Positions 11,227 to 19,295 of a stretch of DNA of 39,591 nt are shown here, piece after piece (position 1 is the stretch's first letter; the number at the start of each line of letters is the position of its first letter). This DNA comes from Deltaproteobacteria bacterium (GTDB taxonomy: Bacteria > Desulfobacterota > Desulfovibrionia > Desulfovibrionales > Desulfovibrionaceae). The translations under genes were made by a program, and so were the position numbers. The DNA lies in assembly GCA_031264465.1 (NCBI GenBank), contig JAISDX010000065.1:1-39591 (forward strand), given 5' to 3'. The notes beneath the pieces were generated by a model. The model was not told the origin of the DNA. It saw only the letters and a program-made list of their open reading frames with translations, and made no database searches.

Positions 11227-12939
11227 ATGAATATGGTTTTAAAAAGTATCGCTTTGTTCCTGATCTTTTCAGGCTTTGCCGTTTCCGCCGCTGGCCTGGT
11301 CAATGTGGGGACGGCCGGACGGGCCGAGGCCGCGACCGCTAAAACCTATCTGATCCTCCCGTTTAACGTGGAAGGAAACAAGCAGAACGCCTATCTTGGA
11401 AAATCGCTGCCCGCGGTATTCAACTCCGGTCTGAACTGCCCAGGTGTGGCCGGGCGGCTGGACAGCTATGAAAACTTCAATAAAAACCCGGCTTCCGGCG
11501 AGGCAGACGCCAGAAAAATCCAGAAAAGCTCCGGCGCCGATTACGTGGTCTGGGGAAGCATCATCTTTATCGGCGACGAATGCAGCCTGGTGGTCAACGT
11601 AACCGACAAGGACGGCAAGAACACCCCCATGTCGCGCAGCAGCAACATGGGCCGGCTCAGCAACGACGTGCTTTCGGTCTGCAGCAGCATCAAGGCGGAA
11701 GTTTTCGGCTGCCCGGGCGCTTCAGCCGGGCGCGGCTCCGGCGCGGCGGACGGCGTGTATGCCGTGCCTTCGGCCGCGCAAAGCGCCCAGCAGCAAGCTC
11801 CGGCCGGGCGGCGCTCGCCTGCCGGCATCAACCCTTCCATCCGCATGGAAGGCGGCAGTTCCAGCGACGAGACCCGCCTGCGTTCGCAGCAGCTCCCTTA
11901 TGCCGCGCGCGGCATGGAAGTTTGCGACGCCGACGGTGACGGTCTTAAAGAAATTTTCATTATCGACAAGTTCAACCTTTACGCCTACCGCTTTGAAAAC
12001 GGCCGCCTCGCCCCGCTGGCCAGCACCAGGGTGAATCTGAATCTGGAAAACCTGACCATCCGCTCCTTTGACGTCAACGGCGACGGCACCAGGCAGCTTC
12101 TTATTTCCAGTATCGACAGCGAGCAGTACCCGCGCAGCCGCGTGTATAGCTTCAACGGCAAAGAACTCAAGCTGGAAATGAGCAACATCCGCTATTTCCT
12201 TAACGTGCTGCGCGACCAGAACGGCGTGGAAATGCTTATCGGTCAGCCAGCCGACAAGTATGATATGTTCAGGGTGAACGCCATCACCCATATGGTGAAA
12301 AAGGGCAACACCCTGGAGCCTGGCGAGGCCCTGCGGCTCCCCAAGGAAATCAACCTCTACAGCTTTGCCTACCTGCCGGCCGGCCGGGCTATGGATATGG
12401 ACACCAAGATCATCAGCGTCTCCAAGCTGGAAAAGCTCAAGGTCTGGACGCTGGGAAACAGCCTGCTGCACACCGGCAGCGAAGATTACGCCGGTTCGCC
12501 GGTTTACATGGAAATCAACCCGAACACCAAGGGCATGGGCGACGAAGGGATCAGCATCAAGCAGATGTACTACATCCCCATCCGCATGCTGCCGGTGGAC
12601 CTCAACCAGGACGGCGACTGGGAAATCGTGACCAACTATGCCGTAACCCTGGTCGGGCAGATTTTCAAACGCTACCGCAACTTCTACCAGTCGGAAATCC
12701 ACGGCCTTTATTATGACGGCACCGGCATGAACGTTCAGTGGCGCACCAGGGCCATTCAGGGCGGCACGGTGGACGTGGCCATTACGGACTTCGACAACAA
12801 CGGCACGCTGGATCTGGTGGTTTGCATCAACATCGGCAACGAGTTCACGGACCGCAAATCCCAGGTTATCGGTTACGTTCTGGATCTCAGCCAGGTGGAC
12901 GAGCGCGCCGGCGAGGGCGACTTTGTGCGCGGAAGATAA
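11227..12939 (+). CDS. Exported FG-GAP/VCBS repeat protein
   Basis: The chosen ATG has GGAG (11218-11221) five bases upstream and yields a 570-residue protein. An N-terminal signal peptide (MNMVLKSIALFLIFSGFAVS) is probably cleaved near the AEAA at residues 34-37. Residues 38-180 (TYLILPFNVEGNKQNAYLG, then GADYVVWGSIIFIGDECSL) resemble the alpha/beta domain of TolB- or CsgG-like periplasmic proteins. From about residue 235, repeats carry aspartate-rich calcium-type loops: DADGDGLKE, DVNGDGTRQ, DLNQDGDWE and DFDNNGTLD. Such repeats form beta-propellers used in adhesion or polysaccharide binding. Its last 17 bases overlap the next gene. A secreted or outer-membrane-associated role is likely; the partner is unknown. 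Confidence 0.8.
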   Translation: MNMVLKSIALFLIFSGFAVSAAGLVNVGTAGRAEAATAKTYLILPFNVEGNKQNAYLGKSLPAVFNSGLNCPGVAGRLDSYENFNKNPASGEADARKIQKSSGADYVVWGSIIFIGDECSLVVNVTDKDGKNTPMSRSSNMGRLSNDVLSVCSSIKAEVFGCPGASAGRGSGAADGVYAVPSAAQSAQQQAPAGRRSPAGINPSIRMEGGSSSDETRLRSQQLPYAARGMEVCDADGDGLKEIFIIDKFNLYAYRFENGRLAPLASTRVNLNLENLTIRSFDVNGDGTRQLLISSIDSEQYPRSRVYSFNGKELKLEMSNIRYFLNVLRDQNGVEMLIGQPADKYDMFRVNAITHMVKKGNTLEPGEALRLPKEINLYSFAYLPAGRAMDMDTKIISVSKLEKLKVWTLGNSLLHTGSEDYAGSPVYMEINPNTKGMGDEGISIKQMYYIPIRMLPVDLNQDGDWEIVTNYAVTLVGQIFKRYRNFYQSEIHGLYYDGTGMNVQWRTRAIQGGTVDVAITDFDNNGTLDLVVCINIGNEFTDRKSQVIGYVLDLSQVDERAGEGDFVRGR

Positions 12940-13918
12940 GAGCAACATTCACATCATCGGCGAGGCCGAGGCGGGAACTAGGCTGCTGCGCTTTTTGGAG
13001 CGCGGGCTGGGCCTGCCGCGGCCTCTGCTTTTCCGGCTGCTGCGCAGCGGGCAGGTGCGGGTGAACAAGGGGCGGGCCAAGCCGGAAAGCGTGCTCCTGA
13101 CCGGCGATGCAGTCCGGCTGCCTCCCGCCCTGGCTTTTCCCGGCCGGGCCGACCCGGAAGCCGCTCCGGCCGGCTTGAACGCTCTCCCGGAATTGGGACC
13201 GAACTTGAGAATAGTCCAGGCCGGCAAACATTGGCTGGCACTGGACAAGGGGCCCGGCTTGCCGGTGCAGCCCGGCAGCGCGCATGAGGATAGTCTCAGC
13301 GCGCGGCTGAGGCAGGCCTTTGCGCGGCTATCCGGGGGAGTTTCCTTCACGCCGGCTCCGGCTCACCGGCTGGACAAGCAGAGCACGGGCCTGGTCATGG
13401 CTGGCCGCACTCCCCTGGGACAGCGTTGGCTGAGCGCTCTTTTTGCCGGCGACAAGCGCGAACTCTTGCGTATCTACCTGGTTTGGGTGTCCGGCCAATG
13501 GGAGAGCGCCGGGGCGGAAACGCTGCGTGACCGGCTGGTCCAGAAGCGCGGCCCGGACGGGCTGGAACGGATGTACAGGCTGGCCGGGCCGGAGCAAAAC
13601 GACGCGGCCAGGGAAGCCGCGGCCAGCTATCGCCCTCTGAAATTTATCGAGAGCAGCCCCTGCGGTCCGGCCAGCCTGCTGGAAGTGCAACTGTTCAGCG
13701 GGCGCAAGCATCAAATCCGGGTGCAGTGCGCCGAGCGCGGCCACCCGGTAATCGGCGACCGGCGCTACGGCGGGCCGCTTTTCCGGCAAATGCTCCTGCA
13801 CGCCGCCAAAATCAGCCTGCCAGCAGCAGAAGATTATTACGGCGAAAGTTTTGCAGCCGTCAGACTTTGCCTCGACCCGCCTTGGCCGGCGCCATTTAAT
13901 TACAGCATCGAACCTTAA
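12923..13918 (+). CDS. RluC/RluD-type 23S rRNA pseudouridine synthase
   Basis: This 331-residue enzyme converts uridine to pseudouridine in rRNA. An N-terminal S4-like RNA-binding domain (about 15-68, RFLERGLGLPRPLLFRLLRSGQVRVN) precedes the catalytic domain. The catalytic Asp151 is in AHRLDKQSTG, and the conserved RKHQIRVQCAERGHPVIGDRRYG motif follows. It starts at TTG 12923, inside the end of the preceding gene, with GAGGG at 12913-12917 five bases upstream, so it is probably coupled to it. The exact target uridine cannot be told from sequence. It belongs to the RluA-type family and looks most like the C/D branch because it has an S4 domain. Confidence 0.88.
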   Translation: MCAEDKSNIHIIGEAEAGTRLLRFLERGLGLPRPLLFRLLRSGQVRVNKGRAKPESVLLTGDAVRLPPALAFPGRADPEAAPAGLNALPELGPNLRIVQAGKHWLALDKGPGLPVQPGSAHEDSLSARLRQAFARLSGGVSFTPAPAHRLDKQSTGLVMAGRTPLGQRWLSALFAGDKRELLRIYLVWVSGQWESAGAETLRDRLVQKRGPDGLERMYRLAGPEQNDAAREAAASYRPLKFIESSPCGPASLLEVQLFSGRKHQIRVQCAERGHPVIGDRRYGGPLFRQMLLHAAKISLPAAEDYYGESFAAVRLCLDPPWPAPFNYSIEP

Positions 13919-14043
13919 GGTTCCCCCGGCTTCATCCCCCGGTTGGGTACGGGGCGGCGCCTTGGCCGCCGGAGGCAGCTTTGCCCGGGGCCATTCACAA
14001 AGGCAAGCTTTTGGTTTATACAGGCGAGCTCGAGAGGTGGCGG

Positions 14044-14709
14044 ATGGAAAATTTACTTGCAAGCTTGTCCGCGCAGTTCAGCGCTCTTTCAGTCCCCTTG
14101 TTTGCCGGGCTTTGCGCTTTGGCCTATCTGCTGGGCTCGGTACCGTTCGGCTTGGCGATCGCCAAAGTTTTTTGCGGCATTGACCCGCGCCTGGGCGGCA
14201 GCCGGAATATAGGCACCACCAACGTGGCCCGGCTGTGCGGCTTCCACTGGGGGGTGGCCACGCTTTTGTGCGACGCCATGAAGAGCGCCCTGCCCACGGC
14301 CCTGGCCCTGTACCTGCTGGGCTCGCATTTTTTTGCCGGGCTGGTGGGGCTGTTCGCCCTGGTCGGGCACATGTTCTCAATTTTTTTGCGCTTCAAGGGC
14401 GGCAAGGCCGTGGCCACCACCGTGGGCTTGTTTTTGCCCCTGGCTTTTTTACCGTTGCTCATCTCCGGGGTGATCTGTCTTTTGATCATCTGGCGCACTA
14501 GGTATGTGTCGTTGGGGTCGCTGACGCTGGCTACGCTATTGCCGATTTGCCTGCCGTTTTTCGGCCGGGCCGACCTGGTGCCGCTCAGCCTGCTTGTTTT
14601 GCTGATTATCGTCAGCCGGCACCGGGAAAATATCAAACGGCTGCTGCGGGGCGAGGAAAAAAGCTTTATGAAGGCCGCGAAAGATCCGCCAAAAAACAGC
14701 ACAAAATAG
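14044..14709 (+). CDS. plsY: Acyl-phosphate:glycerol-3-phosphate acyltransferase
   Basis: PlsY is the inner-membrane enzyme that makes lysophosphatidic acid from acyl-phosphate and glycerol-3-phosphate in phospholipid synthesis. The protein is 221 residues with five or so hydrophobic segments. The family motifs are present: GSVPFG, GGSRNIGTTNVARLCG and GHMFSIFLRFKGGKAVATTVG. The start ATG has GAGAGG (14032-14037) six bases upstream. An upstream in-frame ATG at 13981 would add 21 hydrophilic residues and is less likely. A perfect intrinsic terminator follows the stop directly. Confidence 0.95.
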   Translation: MENLLASLSAQFSALSVPLFAGLCALAYLLGSVPFGLAIAKVFCGIDPRLGGSRNIGTTNVARLCGFHWGVATLLCDAMKSALPTALALYLLGSHFFAGLVGLFALVGHMFSIFLRFKGGKAVATTVGLFLPLAFLPLLISGVICLLIIWRTRYVSLGSLTLATLLPICLPFFGRADLVPLSLLVLLIIVSRHRENIKRLLRGEEKSFMKAAKDPPKNSTK

Positions 14710-14736
14710 AAAAACCCGGAGTCATGCCGGGTTTTT
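14710..14736. terminator. Bidirectional intrinsic terminator after plsY
   Basis: AAAAACCCGG (14710-14719) pairs perfectly with CCGGGTTTTT (14727-14736) across a seven-base loop, giving A- and T-tracts on both sides. It separates the converging plsY and lipoprotein genes and can serve both. Confidence 0.88.
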
Positions 14737-14781
14737 CAGATTGATTTTCAGAGCGGCTTTCAGAAACCGGCAGGAGAAGCT

Positions 14782-15249
14782 TTAAATTTTTTGGGTCATG
14801 TAGACGCGCATTTCGGTGGACATGCTGCCGTCGGTGGTAATCACAACCGCCAGCAGGTTATCTTTCACAAAAACCAGGGCCGTCTGCTTGGAGCCCTGCG
14901 AGCCGGAGTACAGGCCCCAGCCGTCGCGCGTCATATAATCGCGCATGGCCTGGTTGAGCGAATTGATTTCCACCCGGCCGGTGAAGGTTTCCATCCCGAC
15001 CTTGATGTTGCCCGAAGTATAGACCGAGTAGCTGTCTTTGGTGCTTTTCATCTCCACGGGAATCGGAACATCCGCGAAACTGCTGTAGTAATACTCGGGC
15101 CGGGCCGGGGCGGCAGTGGAGTAGCCGCTGTCGGAACTTGAACCGCTGTTGCTGAAACCGCTGAACAAATCCGCGCAGCCGGAAAGAGCCAGGGCTGACA
15201 CAAGAAGGAAGGCGGGCAGAAGTTTACGGCAAGTTACGCTGATTTTCAT
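14782..15249 (-). CDS. Small uncharacterised lipoprotein
   Basis: The protein has 155 residues from the ATG at 15249, which has AAGGAG seven bases upstream. A signal segment (MKISVTCRKLLPAFLLVSALA) ends in lipobox LSGC with Cys25. A Ser/Gly-rich linker (about residues 30-50) leads to a small domain. It reads YYYSSFADVPIPVEMKSTKDSYSVYTSGNIKVGMETFTGRV and ends SMSTEMRVYMTQKI. I recognise no named family with certainty. Conserved hypothetical lipoproteins with this DVPIP/LNQAMRDYMTRDGW style are familiar from Desulfovibrio-type genomes. It stands alone, divergent from queA. Confidence 0.82.
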   Translation of the reverse strand: MKISVTCRKLLPAFLLVSALALSGCADLFSGFSNSGSSSDSGYSTAAPARPEYYYSSFADVPIPVEMKSTKDSYSVYTSGNIKVGMETFTGRVEINSLNQAMRDYMTRDGWGLYSGSQGSKQTALVFVKDNLLAVVITTDGSMSTEMRVYMTQKI

Positions 15250-15380
15250 ATCGATGCTCCTTGGAAAGGGGAAATAACAGATCAATATTTGCAAAATATG
15301 GATAATAGTCAAGAGTTTTTTAAGATTTTTAGTCTGACCTGGCTGCTTTTAATCCGCCCGGTCAAGAATACGGAAGCAAA

Positions 15381-16568
15381 ATGCATAAGGATTTTACCGG
15401 CAACGGCCTTTCAACGGGAGCGGACATTACCTCCGGCATCCCTGCGGATTGTTTGCTTGGCTCCTACCATTACGACCTGCCGGAAGAACTTGTTGCCCAG
15501 TACCCCAGCCCCGAGCGCGGCGGCTCGCGCCTGTATGTGCTGAACCGGCTGAATGAGGCCGCGCAAGACCTGCGCAGCAGCTTCAGCCTGCTGCCGGAGC
15601 TGCTGCCGCCGGGTGCCCTGCTGGTGGCCAACAACTCGCGGGTGATCCCGGCCCGCCTGCAGGGCCGGCGCGAGGGCGGCGGCAAGCTGGAATTTTTGCC
15701 GCTCACTCCTCTGCCCCTGCTCCTGGAAAATGCCGAAACCCGGCCCGGCGGCTGGTCGACCGCGCCGTCCCAGGCCCTGCTGCGCCCGGCCAAGAAGCTG
15801 AAAAGCGGCACCCCGTACGCGCTCACCCCCAATTTGCGCTTCCGCATCCTGGAAAAGCTGGAGTTCGGGCAGTGCGAGGCCCTGCTCGAGTGGCGCGGTG
15901 ACCTGCTGCACGAAATCGGCCTGGCCGGTTCTCTGCCGCTGCCGCCCTACATTCACCGCCCGGTCGAAGAACTGGATACGGAACGTTACCAGACCAGCTT
16001 CAGCGACCCGGGCAAGCCAGGTTCCGTGGCCGCCCCCACGGCCGGGCTGCATTTTACCCCGGAGCTGCGTGAAGAGCTGCGCAAAAAAGGGCATGACTGG
16101 GCCGAGCTTACCCTGTTTGTGGGCTACGGCACCTTCAGCCCGGTACGGGTTCAGGATATCCGCCAGCACCGCCTGCACCCAGAATACGTGGAAATATCCG
16201 CCGCCTGTGTGGAAAAAGTGCTGCTGGCCAAGCGCGAGGAGCGCCCGGTCATCGCCGTGGGCACCACTTCCACCCGGGTGCTGGAAGGCTTGTCCGCAAA
16301 TTTGACGGCAAGTTGGGCCGGTGCCGGTAAAACCCCGCTCCTGGAGGCCTACCGGGGCTGGCTCAACTGCTTCATCTACCCGGGCCGCCCGGAAGGGCCG
16401 TTACGCGTTATCGATGGTCTGATCACCAATTTTCACCTGCCCGAATCCAGCCTGCTCATGCTCGTCTCCAGCCTGTGCGGCCGTGAACGCCTGCTCGCCG
16501 CCTACCGGCAGGCGATTACGGATCGCTTCAGGTTTTTTTCCTACGGCGACGCCATGCTGGTGCTGTAG
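15381..16568 (+). CDS. queA: tRNA preQ1(34) S-adenosylmethionine ribosyltransferase-isomerase
   Basis: QueA transfers and isomerises the ribosyl group of SAM onto preQ1 at the wobble base of GUN tRNAs, making epoxyqueuosine. The 395-residue sequence shows the family signatures: YDLPEELVAQYP near the start, LLVANNSRVIPARLQG, PTAGLHFT, AVGTTSTRVLE and NFHLPESSLLMLVSSLCG. It is about 40 residues longer than E. coli QueA, mainly from a short N-terminal extension (about 25 residues before LLGSYHYDLPEELV) and a mid-domain insertion around PLPLLLENAETRPGG. The ATG is preceded by GGAAG. It is monocistronic. Confidence 0.95.
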   Translation: MHKDFTGNGLSTGADITSGIPADCLLGSYHYDLPEELVAQYPSPERGGSRLYVLNRLNEAAQDLRSSFSLLPELLPPGALLVANNSRVIPARLQGRREGGGKLEFLPLTPLPLLLENAETRPGGWSTAPSQALLRPAKKLKSGTPYALTPNLRFRILEKLEFGQCEALLEWRGDLLHEIGLAGSLPLPPYIHRPVEELDTERYQTSFSDPGKPGSVAAPTAGLHFTPELREELRKKGHDWAELTLFVGYGTFSPVRVQDIRQHRLHPEYVEISAACVEKVLLAKREERPVIAVGTTSTRVLEGLSANLTASWAGAGKTPLLEAYRGWLNCFIYPGRPEGPLRVIDGLITNFHLPESSLLMLVSSLCGRERLLAAYRQAITDRFRFFSYGDAMLVL

Positions 16569-16600
16569 AGCCGGGTGGAGCGACCAAGCGCAAGTACAGC

Positions 16601-16645
16601 AAAAGGGGCCGGCACCCCTGGGCCAGCCCCTGCAAAAATTTTCTT
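16601..16645. terminator. Probable terminator between queA and the HD-domain gene
   Basis: GGGGCCGGC (16605-16613) can pair with GCCAGCCCC (16622-16630) with one mismatch. The stem is flanked by an A-run on the left (16601-16604) and AAAAATTTTCTT on the right. It sits between converging genes and could act in both directions. The T-tract is short. Confidence 0.5.
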
Positions 16646-16660
16646 CCCCGGCAGCGTCGG

Positions 16661-17203
16661 CTATGTTCTCTCGGTCATGGCCGAGATGGAGATTTCCAGA
16701 AATTCTTCCAGGCTGAGGCCTATTTTTTCGCATTCGCGGATGCGGTCGCGGCTGACGGCGGCGGCGAAGTTTTTATCTTTCATTTTCTTTTTGATGCTTC
16801 GCGGTTCCATGCCCGCCAGGCCGGTGGGGCGCATCAGGGCGGCTGAGTGGATCAGGCCGGTCACGGTTTCGGCGGGGCGCAAGGCCAGATCCATTGGCGA
16901 GGCGGGCTCCACCCCGGTGTATTCGTAGTTGTGGGCCTGCACGGCCTGGATGATTTCGTCGGTCATGCCGTCTATTTCCCTGAGCATGGGCACCGCTTTC
17001 AGGCCGTGGGCGGAGTAGTCGGCGCTGGTCAGGGGAAAGTCGATGTCGTGCAGCAACCCGGCTAGGCCCCAAGTGTCGGGGTCGCCGCCGAAGCGGGGAG
17101 CCAAGGCGCGCATAATGGCCTCCGAGTTCAGCGCGTGGTCCAGCTGATGCCCGTCGGGTTTGTATTCTCTGAGTTTTTTCAGGGCCGCGTCACGATCAAT
17201 CAT
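16661..17203 (-). CDS. HD-domain (HDIG-type) metal-dependent hydrolase
   Basis: The protein has 180 residues from the ATG at 17203, which has AAGGAG seven bases upstream. The metal-binding pattern of the HD superfamily is complete: His23 (QLDHALNSEA), His52-Asp53 in LAGLLHDIDFP, His66 (YSAHGL) and His91 (VQAHNYEY). Family members are phosphohydrolases acting on nucleotides or related phosphate esters; the substrate cannot be told from sequence. Stand-alone HDIG proteins of this size are common in anaerobes. A much longer upstream open frame exists but has no good start, and it covers the promoter region of the divergent ricT gene. Confidence 0.85.
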   Translation of the reverse strand: MIDRDAALKKLREYKPDGHQLDHALNSEAIMRALAPRFGGDPDTWGLAGLLHDIDFPLTSADYSAHGLKAVPMLREIDGMTDEIIQAVQAHNYEYTGVEPASPMDLALRPAETVTGLIHSAALMRPTGLAGMEPRSIKKKMKDKNFAAAVSRDRIRECEKIGLSLEEFLEISISAMTERT

Positions 17204-17315
17204 GGCTGTACTCCTTGATTGAAGTATATGGCAACCGGCTTGAATCGGCAAGGGGAGGGCGGCTGGAAAAGAAGGCGGCAGTTGACAGCCGGGCGGGAAA
17301 AGACGAAAAGGCTTA

Positions 17316-19277
17316 TTGAGAAACATATGCACCGAACATGCGGATATGGACGAAATGGAAGACATGGACATCAAGGACGGGGCCGAAACCCTGAGCGGCA
17401 CCGGGGAAGACGGCTGGGTTGACCAAGTGGTGCGGTTGGCGGAACAGCCGGCGGAGCCCGCAACGGCTTTCGCAGACAGGGAAGACTCCGCAACCGCAAC
17501 CTCCTCGGACGAGCCTGACCGCGCATTGGCCCCGCATCTCGACGGCTTTGACGCGGCCATACCCTGGCGCGGCATGCCCTCGCTCCCGTCGGCCCAGCCG
17601 CTGGTGGCCGGGGTGTTGCAGGGCGCCCGCGATGCCGGCGCTTACGACCCCGGTTTTCCGGAGATCTCGGAGTTTTCCGACTTTGGGGCCGACCTTGAAG
17701 CTGTTCTTGATTCCAACGCGGAGGAAGACGGTATTTCGGTGGCGGCCGGCGTCTTGCCGCAAGCGGAGGCCGATGACTACTTCAAGGCGGAAGAAGCACT
17801 CCTGGAGAGGTTTTCCGCCTTGCCCGAGGCGCCCGGCCTGCCTGTTTTTGCGGTCGAGTTGGTACTGGGGGTGAAATTCAGCCAGTACGGCCCGGTATAT
17901 TTTTTCACCGCCGCCCAGGTGGAAGCAAAAGACGCCGCCCCCGGCAAGATGGTGCTGGTGGATACGGAGCAGGGCGTGGCCCTGGCCGAAGTGGTCACGG
18001 CCCGGCGGCTGCGCCTGCCCTTGCCCAAGATTCGCACCGAGGAAGGGCTGGAGGTGGAAATCAAGCCCATCCGCGGCTTGGCCGGCGCGGCGGATATCGC
18101 GGCCGCCTCCGACAACCGCATCCTGGCCTCCGGCGCGCGCATGTTCTGCCGGGAATGCATCCGGGAACGCGCCCTGGACATGAAACTGGTGGAAGTGGAA
18201 GTGCTGCACGACCGCAGCAAAATAATCTTCTACTTTACCGCGCCCACCCGCATAGACTTTCGCGAACTGGTCAAGGACCTGGTGCGCAATTACCACACCC
18301 GCATCGAGCTCCGGCAAATCGGGGTAAGGCACGAAACGCAGATGATCGGCGCCCTGGGCAACTGCGGCATGACCTGCTGCTGCCGCCGCTATTTGCGCAA
18401 ATTTGCGCCGGTCACCATCAAGATGGCCAAGGAGCAGAACCTCTTTCTCAACCCGGCCAAGCTTTCAGGCATGTGCGGGCGGCTGCTCTGCTGCCTGGCT
18501 TACGAGCAGGAAAACTACGACGAATTTCACAAGCGCAGCCCGAAAATCGGCAAGAAATACAAGACCGACAGCGGTATCGTAAAGGTGATGCGGGCCAGTC
18601 TGTTCCGCCAGAGCATTTTCGTGCTGGACGAAGCCAACGTGGAAAACGAATACCAGCTTGAGGAATGGGAAGCCCTGCACCCGGTGCGTTACGACCAACC
18701 CGCCCCGGCCGGCGGGCCAGTCCAGGCGGGCCAAGCCGGCGAACACGAACGCAGTCAGGAACAGGGGCCGGCCCGCCCGCGCCGGCCCGAGTCTGAAGAT
18801 CGTCTGGCCGCTGGCGAGAGCCGGGCCGGACGCGGCGGCGATGACAATGACGACGACCGGCTCGGGCTGGCGGAAGCGCTCGGGGCGGTTTCCGCCCCGG
18901 ATTTTTTGGATGACTCCGCCGGGGACTTCGCTGCGGAGGCTCTTGCGACTGATGACGAATCAGGGCAAGATGAGGCCTTTCCGCCGGACCAGCTTGACGA
19001 CGAAGCGGCGCCGGCCGCCAAACCCGGCCCGGGCCAGCCTTCCGACAGGGCTTCGGACAAGGCCGCGAAATCTATTTTCGGCTTGCCCGGCTCGCGCTAC
19101 GCCGGCCAGGGCGAGCCGGACTCTCCCGGCAATTCTTCCCGGGGCAGGCCACCCGGCCCCCCGGGGCAAGGAGCGCCCGGCGGAGCGGCTGGCGGGCGGC
19201 TAAACCACAACCATAAACACGGCAACAGGCATAAACCATCTAAAAAAGGCCGAAACTCTGGCGGAGGCCAGAACTGA
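17316..19277 (+). CDS. ricT: PSP1-domain RicT (YaaT) family protein with long acidic extensions
   Basis: The core of this 653-residue protein (about residues 175-460) is a PSP1/RicT domain. It has KLVEVEVLHDRSKIIFYFTA, the RIDFRELVKDLVRNYHTRIELRQIG segment and the cysteine-rich ALGNCGMTCCCRRYL and GMCGRLLCCLAYEQ motifs. In B. subtilis, RicT belongs to the RicAFT complex, which binds Fe-S clusters and affects RNase Y. That protein is about 275 residues. Here an acidic N-terminal extension (about 175 residues) and a Pro/Gly/Asp/Glu-rich, probably disordered C-terminal tail (about 185 residues, ending in a basic HNHKHGNRHKPSKKGRN stretch) are added. The TTG at 17316 is used provisionally. In-frame ATGs at 17346 and 17355 are alternatives and none has a convincing ribosome site. 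metG follows by 18 bp. Confidence 0.88.
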   Translation: MRNICTEHADMDEMEDMDIKDGAETLSGTGEDGWVDQVVRLAEQPAEPATAFADREDSATATSSDEPDRALAPHLDGFDAAIPWRGMPSLPSAQPLVAGVLQGARDAGAYDPGFPEISEFSDFGADLEAVLDSNAEEDGISVAAGVLPQAEADDYFKAEEALLERFSALPEAPGLPVFAVELVLGVKFSQYGPVYFFTAAQVEAKDAAPGKMVLVDTEQGVALAEVVTARRLRLPLPKIRTEEGLEVEIKPIRGLAGAADIAAASDNRILASGARMFCRECIRERALDMKLVEVEVLHDRSKIIFYFTAPTRIDFRELVKDLVRNYHTRIELRQIGVRHETQMIGALGNCGMTCCCRRYLRKFAPVTIKMAKEQNLFLNPAKLSGMCGRLLCCLAYEQENYDEFHKRSPKIGKKYKTDSGIVKVMRASLFRQSIFVLDEANVENEYQLEEWEALHPVRYDQPAPAGGPVQAGQAGEHERSQEQGPARPRRPESEDRLAAGESRAGRGGDDNDDDRLGLAEALGAVSAPDFLDDSAGDFAAEALATDDESGQDEAFPPDQLDDEAAPAAKPGPGQPSDRASDKAAKSIFGLPGSRYAGQGEPDSPGNSSRGRPPGPPGQGAPGGAAGGRLNHNHKHGNRHKPSKKGRNSGGGQN

Positions 19278-19295
19278 CCGGCGAAAAGAGGCATC

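Noticed and set aside
11722-12948. A 408-codon minus-strand frame across the FG-GAP gene
   Set aside because: It is opposite a gene with a signal peptide, a ribosome site and repeated DxDGDG loops; the antisense product is low complexity.
17204-17575. A longer N terminus for the HD-domain gene, from 17575
   Set aside because: The extension lacks a ribosome site and overlaps the start of divergent ricT, while the ATG at 17203 has a well-spaced AAGGAG.
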